Source of the DNA: Deltaproteobacteria bacterium
Lineage (GTDB): Bacteria; Desulfobacterota; BSN033; UBA1163
Assembly (NCBI GenBank): GCA_016875195.1
Contig: VGRY01000010.1
Location: forward strand, 19,145 to 83,144
DNA: 64,000 nucleotides
Reading direction: 5' to 3'
This document shows, in pieces, positions 13,317 to 21,396 of the stretch. The translations under genes were made by a program, and so were the position numbers. The notes under the pieces are model-generated. The model worked only from the letters and a program-made list of their open reading frames with translations. It ran no database searches and was not told where the DNA came from. Each line of letters opens with the position of its first letter. The stretch's first letter is position 1.

Positions 13317-14897
13317 ATGAAAAAGGATTTAGAGATCTGGGTCTTTGGGGACCATCGCCATTATCATCAGGACCGGCTTTCGTTCCAGGTTCTGGGAAAG
13401 GCGCAAACCCTTTCGAATGGACGGGGAAAGGTTTCAGTAGTGTTCCTGGGGAATAAAGGGGAGGAATTTAACAAAGAATACATTGCCAGAGGGGCAGACC
13501 GTGTCCTCTGTGTTGATCGACCGGAACTGGAAATGTACCGGACCGATTTATATACAGACATCATCTGCGAAATCATTCATGAGTATCAACCAGATGTCTT
13601 TCTTTTTGGGGCTTCTGAATTCGGGACTGAACTTGCGTCGAGGATTTCCAAACGTCTTGGGGTAGGGCTTAGCGCTGATTGCATCTCACTCGATTGGGAT
13701 GAGAAAAAGGAGAGGCTGGTCGCTTCCAGTCCTGCCTTTGGGGGAACTTATCTGGCCCGTATTGTATGGAGTTCGAATCGACCGTATATGGCCACCATCC
13801 GGCCCGGCACTTTCCCCGAACCTGCTTATGACAAAGATGCCCGCGGAGAGATTATCAAAATTGATAAAAGTTTGAAAGAGGGAGCTTCTAAGATTGAAAT
13901 ACTATCTTCGGTACACGAATCACCTCACGCTGCAAAACTGGAGGATGCCAAGATTGTGGTCGCCGGTGGACGGGGAGTAAAGAATTTAGAAGGGTTTAAT
14001 TATCTGAGGGAACTCGCCTTACTCTTAGGAGCGGAAGTCGGTGCGACCCGGCCCGCGGTGGATGCCCACTGGACATCGCATGACCAACTGATCGGACAAA
14101 CCGGCAGGTCCGTCAAACCAGGACTATTAATTACTTGTGGCACTTCGGGTGCGGTTCAATATACGGCTGCCCTACAAGGAGCCGGGACAATCGTTGCCGT
14201 CAACCGAGATTCGAGAGCGCCAATTTTCAATTTGGCCCACATTGGAGTGGTTGCCGATACCCAATCCTTTCTTCCTGTTTTTATTTCGGAGGTTAAAAGT
14301 CATCTTTTCAGGGAGATCACCGAACTCTACCGTAACCAGGTTCAATCAGGCAAAGATCAGAGGTCAGTGACCTTTGGACAGAGGCTTAAAAAATTGAGAG
14401 ATGACCACAAGATGAGTCTGATGGATCTGGCGGAAAAAACCGGTCAACCGCCGGAGTTTATCGAACAGGTGGAATCCGACAGCCTCACTCCTCCAGTTTC
14501 CTTTTTACTGCAACTGTCGCAGGCATTGCAGATCGACCCCAGCAATTTTTTGACAGAACAGGAAAAGGTTCAGATCGAGGGGAAACGCCAGGAAGGATTT
14601 ATCAAGCGCACACAGAATTACTCTTACCGCACCCTGACACCCGGAGCAGCGGATAAGCGATTACGGGCCTTTATGGTCACGATTGAGGCAAGAGAAGTCC
14701 ATAAAATGGTCGAATATAAACACCCGGGAGAGGAGTTCATCTTTGTCTATAAGGGAGAATTAGAACTCACGCTGGGAGGAAAAGTGTTTCACCTGAAACA
14801 GGGAGAGACCATCCATTTCGATTCTGAAACCAAGCACAAACTTAGAAATGTTTCTGACGAGAGGTGTGAGCTTCTTGTCACCCTTTATACCCCATAA
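13317..14897 (+). CDS. etfA: EtfA fused to XRE helix-turn-helix and cupin domains
   Basis: 526 residues, against about 320-340 for normal EtfA. Residues 1-335 are a full EtfA: N-terminal domain, GGRGVKNLEGFNYL, RPAVDAHWTSHDQLIGQTG, SGAVQYTAALQGAGTIVAVN and APIFNLAHIGVVAD, the FAD-binding region. Residues ~352-412 are an XRE-type HTH (FGQRLKKLRDDHKMSLMDL, then FIEQVESDSLTPP, LLQLSQALQIDPSNFL). Residues ~455-525 are a cupin (HPGEEFIFVYKGELEL and GETIHFDSETKHKLRN) as in XRE-cupin regulators. The join is in frame with no stop or repeat. Inference: a flavoprotein that also binds DNA or a ligand, perhaps tuning its own operon. Assembly error is unlikely because all three parts are continuous. Confidence 0.9.
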   Translation: MKKDLEIWVFGDHRHYHQDRLSFQVLGKAQTLSNGRGKVSVVFLGNKGEEFNKEYIARGADRVLCVDRPELEMYRTDLYTDIICEIIHEYQPDVFLFGASEFGTELASRISKRLGVGLSADCISLDWDEKKERLVASSPAFGGTYLARIVWSSNRPYMATIRPGTFPEPAYDKDARGEIIKIDKSLKEGASKIEILSSVHESPHAAKLEDAKIVVAGGRGVKNLEGFNYLRELALLLGAEVGATRPAVDAHWTSHDQLIGQTGRSVKPGLLITCGTSGAVQYTAALQGAGTIVAVNRDSRAPIFNLAHIGVVADTQSFLPVFISEVKSHLFREITELYRNQVQSGKDQRSVTFGQRLKKLRDDHKMSLMDLAEKTGQPPEFIEQVESDSLTPPVSFLLQLSQALQIDPSNFLTEQEKVQIEGKRQEGFIKRTQNYSYRTLTPGAADKRLRAFMVTIEAREVHKMVEYKHPGEEFIFVYKGELELTLGGKVFHLKQGETIHFDSETKHKLRNVSDERCELLVTLYTP

Positions 14898-14907
14898 TTT
14901 TAACATC

Positions 14908-15059
14908 AAACCCTAAACTCTAAACGCGAGACCCCAAATAAACCCAAAGCTCAAAATCCAAATGTTTAGAAAGGCTAACCTGGATTTTCACTGCTTTTAT
15001 ATTATCCAGTTTTGAGTTTTGTATTTTGCTTTTTTGAGATTGTTTAGAGTTTAGGGTTT
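14908..15059. repeat. 18-bp perfect inverted repeat pair, AT-rich intergenic element
   Basis: AAACCCTAAACTCTAAAC (14908-14925) and its exact reverse complement (15042-15059) bracket 116 AT-rich bases. The element lies between two convergent genes and could act as a weak terminator on both strands. It resembles small non-coding repeats scattered in the same genome rather than a gene. Confidence 0.6.
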
Positions 15060-15081
15060 TGAGTTTAGAGTTTTGTCTTTG

Positions 15082-15444
15082 TTAATCTTTGCCACACCCC
15101 AGGAATTTAAAAAGACCAGTGATGAAGTTTCCCCAGGTGGGCATCAGGCGGTCGATCTCATAGGGGATCAGGTTAATCTCTCCGCTGTGAATCTTGTCGT
15201 GTATCTCCTCTAACTTATCAAAATGCAAGGGCCATGTTTTTCTCCCCAGCTCACAGACCATGTGGATATTTTTCGTCTTCCCATCAATATCGAGTATGCG
15301 CACTCTTTTAAAACCATCTCCAGCAAAAAACTGGTCTCGATTGTTTTTCATCTCCACCAATTTCCCCCAGCTAAAGAAACATCCCTCCTGTTTCTGGGGG
15401 GTATTTTTTTCTAAGGTTTTTTCTTTTTTCTCAGTTTTTCTCAT
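15082..15444 (-). CDS. Conserved hypothetical protein
   Basis: 120 residues; lysine/glutamate-rich N-terminus (MRKTEKKEKTLEKNTPQKQ) then FSWGKLVEMKNNRDQFFAG, RVRILDIDGKTKNIHMVCEL, LHFDKLEEIHDKIHSGEINL and PTWGNFITGLFKFLGC. No signal peptide. A later start at M32 (GGTGGAG upstream) would remove the charged tail and cannot be ruled out. I recall similar unnamed proteins in deltaproteobacteria but cannot give a function. It converges on the etfA fusion gene. Confidence 0.6.
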   Translation of the reverse strand: MRKTEKKEKTLEKNTPQKQEGCFFSWGKLVEMKNNRDQFFAGDGFKRVRILDIDGKTKNIHMVCELGRKTWPLHFDKLEEIHDKIHSGEINLIPYEIDRLMPTWGNFITGLFKFLGCGKD

Positions 15445-15594
15445 AGGCTTTTTATCAATACAGGATAGCCACCTTTGAAATGAAGCGTACTAAATAGAAA
15501 ACAGAGTGTCAAGAGGTTCGAAAAAAACGAAAGGTTGACTTTATGGAGCCAAAGATTTATAAGCGGAATAATACCATTCATGAGGAGGAAACCA

Positions 15595-16164
15595 ATGAAA
15601 GTGCTGGGAGTGCTCGGAAGTCCGAGGATAGGTGGAAATAGTGACATTCTTTTGAATCAGGCTCTGGCAGGGGCAAAGGAAATGGGAGCCAAAACGGAAA
15701 AAATTGTCCTGAGCCGAAAGAAAATAGCAGGGTGCCTCGATTGCACGAAGTGTAATGAGACAGGCATTTGCGTGATAAAGGATGATATGCTTGAGATTCA
15801 CAAGAAGATTCTGGAAGGTGATGCCATCCTCCATAGCGTCCCTCTCTACTTCTGGGCGATGACCTCCCAGATGAAGGCCTATCTGGACCGCTGGTGCGCC
15901 TTTTTCGATGGAAATTGGACCTGGCACAAGGCCTATGCACCAAAGATGATGGGGAAGAAGATTGGTCTGATCACCGTCTGTGGAGCTCCCGATGTTCATA
16001 CGTCCGACCCCATCGTCCATAGCTTCAGGGAGACCTGCAAGCTCGCCGGACTTAAATTACTGCCTCCGGTTCAGGTCTCTGCCTATGCAAGGGGAGAAAT
16101 CGACAAGAACGAGCAGGCTAAAAAGAAGGCTTTCCAGTTAGGTAAAAAGATAGCCCGTTTTTGA
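15595..16164 (+). CDS. NAD(P)H-dependent FMN reductase / iron-sulfur flavoprotein-like
   Basis: 189 residues from ATG 15595 (GAGGAGG upstream). Flavodoxin-like fold: MKVLGVLGSPRIGGNSD is the FMN phosphate loop; the cysteine group GCLDCTKCNETGIC matches the C-x2-C-x2-C-x4-C seen in iron-sulfur flavoproteins and related oxidoreductases; SVPLYFWAMTSQMKAYLDRW is the second flavin-binding segment. Probably a cytoplasmic redox enzyme moving electrons between NAD(P)H or ferredoxin and small acceptors. Physiological partner unknown. Monocistronic, convergent with the small gene at 16283. Confidence 0.85.
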   Translation: MKVLGVLGSPRIGGNSDILLNQALAGAKEMGAKTEKIVLSRKKIAGCLDCTKCNETGICVIKDDMLEIHKKILEGDAILHSVPLYFWAMTSQMKAYLDRWCAFFDGNWTWHKAYAPKMMGKKIGLITVCGAPDVHTSDPIVHSFRETCKLAGLKLLPPVQVSAYARGEIDKNEQAKKKAFQLGKKIARF

Positions 16165-16184
16165 AGGATATTAGGGTATCAGGA

Positions 16185-16278
16185 TATCAGGCGACCAGGA
16201 TACCAGGAGATCAGGGCATCAGGTGATCAGGAGATCAGGTTTTACCTGATGCCCTGATATTCTGGTATCCTGATCACC
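16185..16278. repeat. ATCAGG-rich inverted repeat between convergent genes
   Basis: Many copies of (G)ATCAGG/(T)ACCAGG in a row, with a perfect 15-bp inverted pair ATCAGGGCATCAGGT (16210-16224) and ACCTGATGCCCTGAT (16244-16258), and further pairing of ACCAGGATACCA-type bases. It can fold into a long hairpin and probably ends transcription from both sides. Confidence 0.65.
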
Positions 16279-16282
16279 TTCT

Positions 16283-16480
16283 TTATAGTCCTTCCAAGGC
16301 TTCTTTAAGGCTGAGGTTGCACTGATTGAGGTTCTCTATCGCCTTCTGAATATTCTTCTGTATGGATTCGAGTCCCAATTGCCCTGCCTTCTCAGCCCAT
16401 TTCTGATACTCGGCCATGTGGCTTTCATTATGCTCTATCCAGTGGTGAATGATGACAGGTAACTTATTCTTCTCTTCCAT
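16283..16480 (-). CDS. Small helical protein, unknown
   Basis: 65 residues from ATG 16480 (GAGGA 6 bases upstream; the longer frame has no ribosome site). KLPVIIHHWIEHNESHMAEYQKWAEKA followed by a helix IQKNIQKAIENLNQCNLSLKEALE. The pattern L-P-x-x-x-x-H-W-I-E-H-N-x-x-H is shared with small helical domains found alone or attached to metal transporters and nickel/cobalt proteins. The histidines may bind metal. It lies 16 bases after the methyltransferase stop, so it shares its transcript. Confidence 0.6.
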   Translation of the reverse strand: MEEKNKLPVIIHHWIEHNESHMAEYQKWAEKAGQLGLESIQKNIQKAIENLNQCNLSLKEALEGL

Positions 16481-16496
16481 GATTTCCTCGCTTCTT

Positions 16497-17181
16497 TTAT
16501 GGTTTTTCCCATCGAGCCGCAACAAATGCCCCTGTGTTTAAACCTTTCTCTCTTCCTTCTTTTTCAATGTCTCGAGCCTTTTCCGGGGCATCTTCCTTCC
16601 GGAAATGAATTGCAGTTCTAACTGTCCCTCGGACGGGAGTCAGAGACAATAAATCATCAGGAGATCTAAAAATTGCCTTTTGAAAAAGAGAGTGGCCCTC
16701 TTTTGCTTTTCTCCGTTCAGCCCATGGACTGAGGCTGTTCAGGGAAGCCACGACAATCGTCCCCCCTTTTTTAGTCACACGGAATAATTCTTCGATGGCG
16801 GCTTTTGCGTCTTCAATAAATTCAATGGCGGTGACAGAAATCACCTTATCGAAGAGATTATTCTTAAATGGAAGCCTGAGGATATCCGACTGAGCCGCCT
16901 GGAAAGGAGATCCTTCTGTCTTCACCCTTGCCCGGACAAGCATCGGCCAGGAGATATCAATACCGATCACATGGCAGCCATGGGAAAGAATATCTGATGT
17001 AAAGATCCCAGTTCCACAACCTGCATCCAATATTCTCTCCCCGGAATTGGGTTCTAATAACTCCAGGAGCAAGTCAGATTCATATTTCTTTACAAGGGCC
17101 CCTATGGGTGTTGTGAACCACCGGTCATAATCCTCTGGCCATTGATCGAAAAGTTTTGTTTGAATAGAAGTGCCCCCCCAT
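16497..17181 (-). pseudogene. Class I SAM methyltransferase with start broken in a G7 run
   Basis: The frame encodes a UbiE/Methyltransf_11-type enzyme: ILDAGCGTGIFT (SAM motif I), VIGIDIS, DILRLPFKNNLFDKVIS (post-I/II), LFRVTKKGGTIVVASLN. An ATG at 17181, 3 bases after the guaA stop, is followed by seven Gs and is out of frame. The open frame begins only after a TAA and lacks a normal start until a TTG at 17072, yet the skipped part (FDQWPEDYDRWFTTPIGALV) is clearly conserved. With six Gs the ATG would join correctly (MGGTSIQTKLFDQW). So this is a sequencing slip, a phase-variable start, or a recent mutation. A TTG-started 191-residue product would lack the N-terminal part. Confidence 0.75.
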
Positions 17182-17184
17182 TAC

Positions 17185-18117
17185 TCAAATATACTCAATG
17201 GTTGCCGGTGGTTTTGGCGTAAGATCGTAAAGGCAACGGTTCACATCCCTGATCGAGGTGATACGGTCGCAAATCCTCTGCAGTTTGGCCCACGGGATCT
17301 CGACAGGCGCTGCCGTTCTTGCATCCACGCTGTTGATACAACGCACCACAATGATCTGCCCGAATTCCCGTTTTCCATTGACGATTCCGGTCGCCCTGTC
17401 GCTTAAGAGGATGGCCATGTACTGGAAGGCGCCTGTGTCTCCGAGCTCTTCTTCAACGATGACCGTAGCTGCCCGAACCGTGGCAAGGCGCTCCTCAGTG
17501 ACTTCGCCTACAATCCTGGTTGCAAGGGCAGGGCCGGGGAAGGGAATTCTTTTAGCAAGCTCGAGAGGGAGTCCTAATATTTTTGCTACCTCTCTCACTC
17601 CGTCTTTCCGCAGAGTTTTAAGGGGTTCAAGGACCTGATAGCCGTATTCTTTTTCCGGGTCGATTCCGACCTGAGCAAGGATGTTATGTTGACGCTTGAT
17701 GCCAGCGACCGTCTCTTCGATATCGGTGAGGATGGTTCCGTGGAAGAGGAATTTTGCGCCGGTGTCCCGTACCAGTCTCCCGAAGACGGTTGAATAAAAA
17801 GTCCGCGTGATGGCATTCCGCTTTTCTTCCGGGTCGGTCAAATCCTTTAACGCAGCAAGGAATTCTTTCTTCGCGTCGACCAATTGAACAGGAATCCCCA
17901 TATCGGCAAAGATCTTGACCACCCGATCAGGTTCTCCCTGCCGCATCAGACCGTTTTCGATGAAGACAGTCTTCAGTTGATCACCAATGGCCTTATGACC
18001 AAGAGCGGTCACGACCGAGCTGTCGACTCCACCGCTGAGCGCATTGATAGCGAGGTGGTTTTTGACCGATGCTTTAATTTCTGCAATCTGTCCGTTTACA
18101 AAGGATTGGTAATCCAT
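17185..18117 (-). CDS. guaA: GMP synthase, stand-alone ATP-pyrophosphatase subunit
   Basis: 310 residues; converts XMP to GMP using ammonia and ATP. Seen: FVNGQIAEIKASV, the PP-loop SGGVDSSVVTALGHKAIGDQ, VFIENGLMRQGE, FYSTVFGRL, GTILTDIEE, RIPFPGPALATRI, and the C-terminal dimerisation part ending CLYDLTPKPPATIEYI. Bacterial GuaA is usually a ~520-residue fusion with a glutamine amidotransferase domain. Here the gene starts with its own ATG and a good ribosome site (GGGAGGAG), so the domain is absent rather than lost at an edge. This is the archaeal-type two-subunit layout; the partner glutaminase is not in the window. Confidence 0.85.
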   Translation of the reverse strand: MDYQSFVNGQIAEIKASVKNHLAINALSGGVDSSVVTALGHKAIGDQLKTVFIENGLMRQGEPDRVVKIFADMGIPVQLVDAKKEFLAALKDLTDPEEKRNAITRTFYSTVFGRLVRDTGAKFLFHGTILTDIEETVAGIKRQHNILAQVGIDPEKEYGYQVLEPLKTLRKDGVREVAKILGLPLELAKRIPFPGPALATRIVGEVTEERLATVRAATVIVEEELGDTGAFQYMAILLSDRATGIVNGKREFGQIIVVRCINSVDARTAAPVEIPWAKLQRICDRITSIRDVNRCLYDLTPKPPATIEYI

Positions 18118-18189
18118 TTTTCTCCTCCCGTAGAAATATGATGGGCAATTATATTGAATGGGTGATTCCTGTCAAGAGTGTAGAGTAGT

Positions 18190-18789
18190 CTATTTTTTCA
18201 GTACCTCGACTACCTCGATGCTGCTGAACAACCATTTTTTTTCGATCTTCTTTAAAAGGCAATCGATTTCGTGAGCCTCATTGATTCCTTCACCAGCGGT
18301 TGTCTTTCCAGTCAACCGGGCGGTCACACGGGCCCGTGCCTCGCCTTCCTGCGGAAAGGTGATCATAACATCATGAAACGTCAAATGGAGTTCTGACACA
18401 TAGAGACGACCACGAGCTGCATAGCCGGTTATCTCCTCGCGGGTCATTTGGCCCGATATGGAATGGGCCGGGATCGCCATGTCACAGGTGTCGTTGAAAA
18501 GGGAGCCAATCTTCTTGAGCTTTTGGTCCAATGTAAAGATGTTTTCGCCGGTTTCTTTGGAGACTCCTTCTGAAAGCAAGTGAAACTGTTTCTTCACTTT
18601 CTTCTCTTCACTTTCGAGGAACATAAAGAAAATTCCTATCCCGATTGCAATCAGGGCCATGCTGACCAGGACATATTTAATTTTTAACCAGTCAGGAATC
18701 ATCGACCTTTGCCCTACAGACGGACTCTTTTTTGCTACTCTGCCTGTGGGGTTGAATGGTTTGCCGGTCGTTCTGACAGGGGTTACCAT
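18190..18789 (-). CDS. Membrane-anchored NTF2-like hypothetical protein
   Basis: 199 residues. Basic N-terminus, one membrane segment at about 37-57 (YVLVSMALIAIGIGIFFMF), then a soluble domain with a long helix (KVKKQFHLLSEGVSKETG) and strands (ELHLTFHDVMITFPQEGEARARVTARLTG ... WLFSSIEVVEVL) of NTF2/SnoaL-like type. The soluble part should face the periplasm. Its ATG overlaps the signal peptidase stop by 7 bases, with AGGAGGT inside that gene, so the two are co-translated. Function unknown. Confidence 0.65.
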   Translation of the reverse strand: MVTPVRTTGKPFNPTGRVAKKSPSVGQRSMIPDWLKIKYVLVSMALIAIGIGIFFMFLESEEKKVKKQFHLLSEGVSKETGENIFTLDQKLKKIGSLFNDTCDMAIPAHSISGQMTREEITGYAARGRLYVSELHLTFHDVMITFPQEGEARARVTARLTGKTTAGEGINEAHEIDCLLKKIEKKWLFSSIEVVEVLKK

Positions 18790-19283
18790 AGAGGACCTCC
18801 TAAAATACGCGTCAGAGAGGTCTGCCCGAACAGATGGTTCTGCATCGGGACACTCCTGTTATCTCCTACTACATAAACGGAACCGGGCTCCACCCGGCGG
18901 GCTGGAAGGGTCCAGTCATAAGGGTATTGGAGATAGGGTTCCTCCTGTTCTTTTCCATTGATCAGGAGCTTTCCATTTTGGAATTCGACCTCTTCATTTT
19001 CGAGAGCGACCACTCTCTTCAGGAGCGTTATCCTCTCGCCGGTGAAGCGAATGACCACGACATCGCCTCTGTAAGGTTTTGAGAAAAGATAACGAAGCTT
19101 CCAGCAGAAATTCACCTGCCCGTTTCGGTATGCAGGCTCCATGCTGTTGCCTTTGATCCAAAACGGAGTCAGAAGATGTCCGAAGACAAGATAAGCAGCC
19201 AGGGCAATGCACCCCGCCCGGATCACGAAGTTAGGGGTGAGCGATGGGAAAAAGAATTTGGAAATCCTTCTATTGAGAGCCAT
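18783..19283 (-). CDS. lepB: Signal peptidase I
   Basis: 166 residues, short for the family. Cleaves signal peptides at the outer face of the inner membrane. One membrane segment (FVIRAGCIALAAYLVFGHLL, about 19-40), then the catalytic serine in GNSMEPAYRNG, a membrane-association strand, and the lysine in ITLLKRVVALE; GSVYVVGDNR is the third conserved box (normally GDNRxxSxDSR). After GDNR the expected S-x-D-S-R is replaced by SVPMQNHLFGQ, a variant seen in other small S26 enzymes. Could therefore serve a special substrate rather than being the main LepB. Confidence 0.85.
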   Translation of the reverse strand: MALNRRISKFFFPSLTPNFVIRAGCIALAAYLVFGHLLTPFWIKGNSMEPAYRNGQVNFCWKLRYLFSKPYRGDVVVIRFTGERITLLKRVVALENEEVEFQNGKLLINGKEQEEPYLQYPYDWTLPARRVEPGSVYVVGDNRSVPMQNHLFGQTSLTRILGGPLW

Positions 19284-19388
19284 CGGGTTTCAAATCAACT
19301 GGAATATAACTTAATGGCCAGAAAACCGCAAAAAATGAAGTTATGATCACTTCGGTGGAGAAGGGGAGGAGTCAGGGAAATCCTGCCA

Positions 19389-19826
19389 CTAAGACTTGTG
19401 GGTTTCTCCCAGATCTTTTAATAGATTTTTCAATTTCTGAATCATTCCTTTGGGCATGGATTGAAATTCCAGCCCATACCGGTGTTCCCTCCAGGTTTCC
19501 TTCGCAGCAAGGTCAGCCCAGACGATCTTGGCTGTTCCCTGGACGGTGTTTAACTCCAGGCCCTTTGCAAAAAAGATTTCGACTTTCAACACTTCTCCCA
19601 CATCAACCTTCTCGGGGAGATAGACGAGAATACCTCCTTCACCTGCATCTTTTACTAATCCACCGAAATCAGTTTTTTTGCCTTTCCGGGAGTAATCGAA
19701 AGGGAGCTCGACGAAAAATCGGGGATGCTTTCTCTTTTCGATGGCTAACACTCCCTTTCGAGTAGGCGCCTTTTCCTTTTTTTTCTCCTTCTTCTTGGTC
19801 AGAGGAAGTTTAATCGGATTCATCAT
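19389..19826 (-). CDS. PilZ-domain protein
   Basis: 145 residues. After a lysine-rich N-terminus comes EKRKHPRFFVELPFDY, carrying the RxxxR cyclic-di-GMP motif, then LVKDAGEGGILVYL in place of the usual (D/N)xSxxG (the serine is glycine here). The rest of the barrel follows (GEVLKVEIFFAKG, GTAKIVWAD, RYGLEFQ). Probably a cyclic-di-GMP effector in the cytoplasm; the altered second motif could weaken binding. It stands alone between lepB and the mla operon. Confidence 0.85.
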   Translation of the reverse strand: MMNPIKLPLTKKKEKKKEKAPTRKGVLAIEKRKHPRFFVELPFDYSRKGKKTDFGGLVKDAGEGGILVYLPEKVDVGEVLKVEIFFAKGLELNTVQGTAKIVWADLAAKETWREHRYGLEFQSMPKGMIQKLKNLLKDLGETHKS

Positions 19827-19903
19827 TGTCTCCTTCAGGCAGCAGATGTAACTCCAGTGGACTTAAAAAACCTAAACATTTTAGAGACAAAAGTCAATTA
19901 CTT

Positions 19904-20719
19904 TTATCTTTTTTTAATTTTGTGTTGTCGGTATTGATGATAGGCTTCCCGTTTGGCAATATAAGGATCGATGGCGTTTCTTTTAAAATCCTCGTATTCT
20001 CCAATCCTGAAGGAGGTGTCATTGACCTGGTCATAGGTTCGAACGGCGAGGCCAACCGGTATGGACTTAATCAAGTAGGTCTTCGGATCAAGAAGGATGT
20101 CACCCGCGAAACCAACAGCATCGCGCAGACTGGAGGCTCCAAGAAATGGCCATTCGACATAAAATAACGGTCCCATCCCCCAGACTCCAAGGGTCTGCCC
20201 GAAATCTTCCTCCCTTTTCTCTATTCCCAATTCCTTTTGGGCAGGATCGAGGAAGCCAGCCATCCCCAGCGTGGAGTTGAGAAGGAGACGAATGGTTTCA
20301 TTGCCAGCCCCCTTGAAATTAGCCTGAAGGAGGCAGTTCACCAAACGGACCGGGGCGGTGAGATTGGAGAAAAAATTTTTGACGCCATGCCTTATATCCT
20401 CAGGGACAGCTATCTTGTATCCGGAGGCTACCGGTTTGTACGCCCAGAAGTAGAGTTTATCATTAAAGTTGAAAAAGAAGCGGTTCACAGGCTCGAAAGG
20501 GTCGGGCATCGTATCTGGTTGTTCCTCGAATTCCGGTTCTTCCTCTTTTAAAGACGGCCTGTAAGACTGTGCCAATAGGAGGGGAGGATCAGAGGGTTGA
20601 TCATACATCAAGAGGTCAAGGGCTGATTCAATAGAGGCTTTAGGTTCGCTTAAGGCATGGTTAGGAAGCATCGTCATCAATAAACCGCATAACAAACATC
20701 CTATCATCGGTATTCTCAT
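19904..20719 (-). CDS. mlaA: MlaA (VacJ) family outer-membrane lipid transport protein
   Basis: 271 residues from ATG 20719 (AAGGGGA 9 bases upstream); a longer frame of 283 residues also has an ATG but poorer spacing. Signal peptide MRIPMIGCLLCGLLMTMLPN. An acidic linker follows, then DPFEPVNRFFFNFNDKLYFW, the MlaA hallmark, and NFFSNLTAPVRLVNCLLQ, FLDPAQKELGI, DFGQTLGVWGMG, YVEWPFLGASSLRDAVG. MlaA draws misplaced phospholipid from the outer leaflet of the outer membrane and hands it to MlaC. Last gene of the mlaEFDCA operon. A lipobox is not obvious, unlike in E. coli MlaA. Confidence 0.92.
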   Translation of the reverse strand: MRIPMIGCLLCGLLMTMLPNHALSEPKASIESALDLLMYDQPSDPPLLLAQSYRPSLKEEEPEFEEQPDTMPDPFEPVNRFFFNFNDKLYFWAYKPVASGYKIAVPEDIRHGVKNFFSNLTAPVRLVNCLLQANFKGAGNETIRLLLNSTLGMAGFLDPAQKELGIEKREEDFGQTLGVWGMGPLFYVEWPFLGASSLRDAVGFAGDILLDPKTYLIKSIPVGLAVRTYDQVNDTSFRIGEYEDFKRNAIDPYIAKREAYHQYRQHKIKKR

Positions 20720-20772
20720 CGAAAGCATTCCCCTTGTTTCCATCACTATCATCACCTGATGCGAGGGCCAGG

Positions 20773-21375
20773 TCAGTTCTGAGTTGATTTGGTTTTCAAC
20801 CTTTTGACCAGCTCCTGATAAGAGGATTTGAGAATGATCTCGTTGAATTGTGTCCGGTAATTGTTCACGAGACCCACTCCCTCTATGATGAAGTCATAGA
20901 CGACCCACTGATGTCCTTTTTTCCGTGTTCGATACTCGACTTGAATGGTCTGGTCCCTGGCCGTAAAAACCTTGACTTTAACGGCGGCATAGTCTCCGTC
21001 AATATGCTCCCCCTCATAGGCAATTTTATTCCAGGAATAGCCTTCCACCTTGTCCATATAAACCCTCTCCAGCAACTCTTTAAAGAGGATCGTAAACTCC
21101 TGCTTCTCCTCAGGGCTTCTCTGTGCCCAGTGCCTTGCAAGAGAACGACGAGCCATCTCTTCCCAATCGAAACGTTCATCAACCACTTTTAGGATCAGCT
21201 CTCTTCTTTCTTTTAACTTATTATGGGATTTAAGGGCTGGATCAGACAAGATGGCGAGGACCTTGTCCGTGGTCTGCCGGAGTTGCTCCTGGGGTTCTCC
21301 TGCAAAGGTAATGGGTTCCATTCCGAAAGTGAGTGAGAGGAGCAGAATAACTTGAAGGAGAAAGATTTGAAGCAT
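20773..21375 (-). CDS. mlaC: MlaC periplasmic phospholipid carrier
   Basis: 200 residues. Signal peptide MLQIFLLQVILLLSLTFGM, then the Ttg2D/MlaC fold: VVDERFDWEEMARRSLARHW, RSPEEKQEFTILFKELLERVYMDKV, VYDFIIEGVGLVNNYRTQFNEII. It carries lipid between MlaA in the outer membrane and the MlaFED complex. Ribosome site AGGGGGA before the ATG. It lies 21 bases after mlaD and 54 bases before mlaA. Confidence 0.93.
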   Translation of the reverse strand: MLQIFLLQVILLLSLTFGMEPITFAGEPQEQLRQTTDKVLAILSDPALKSHNKLKERRELILKVVDERFDWEEMARRSLARHWAQRSPEEKQEFTILFKELLERVYMDKVEGYSWNKIAYEGEHIDGDYAAVKVKVFTARDQTIQVEYRTRKKGHQWVVYDFIIEGVGLVNNYRTQFNEIILKSSYQELVKRLKTKSTQN

Positions 21376-21396
21376 CGTTATCCCCCTAAGGCCTCG

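Noticed and set aside
14908..15059. CCCTAAA-type sequence as a telomere-like repeat
   Set aside because: There are only two inverted copies of one 18-mer in an ordinary intergenic gap of a bacterial chromosome.
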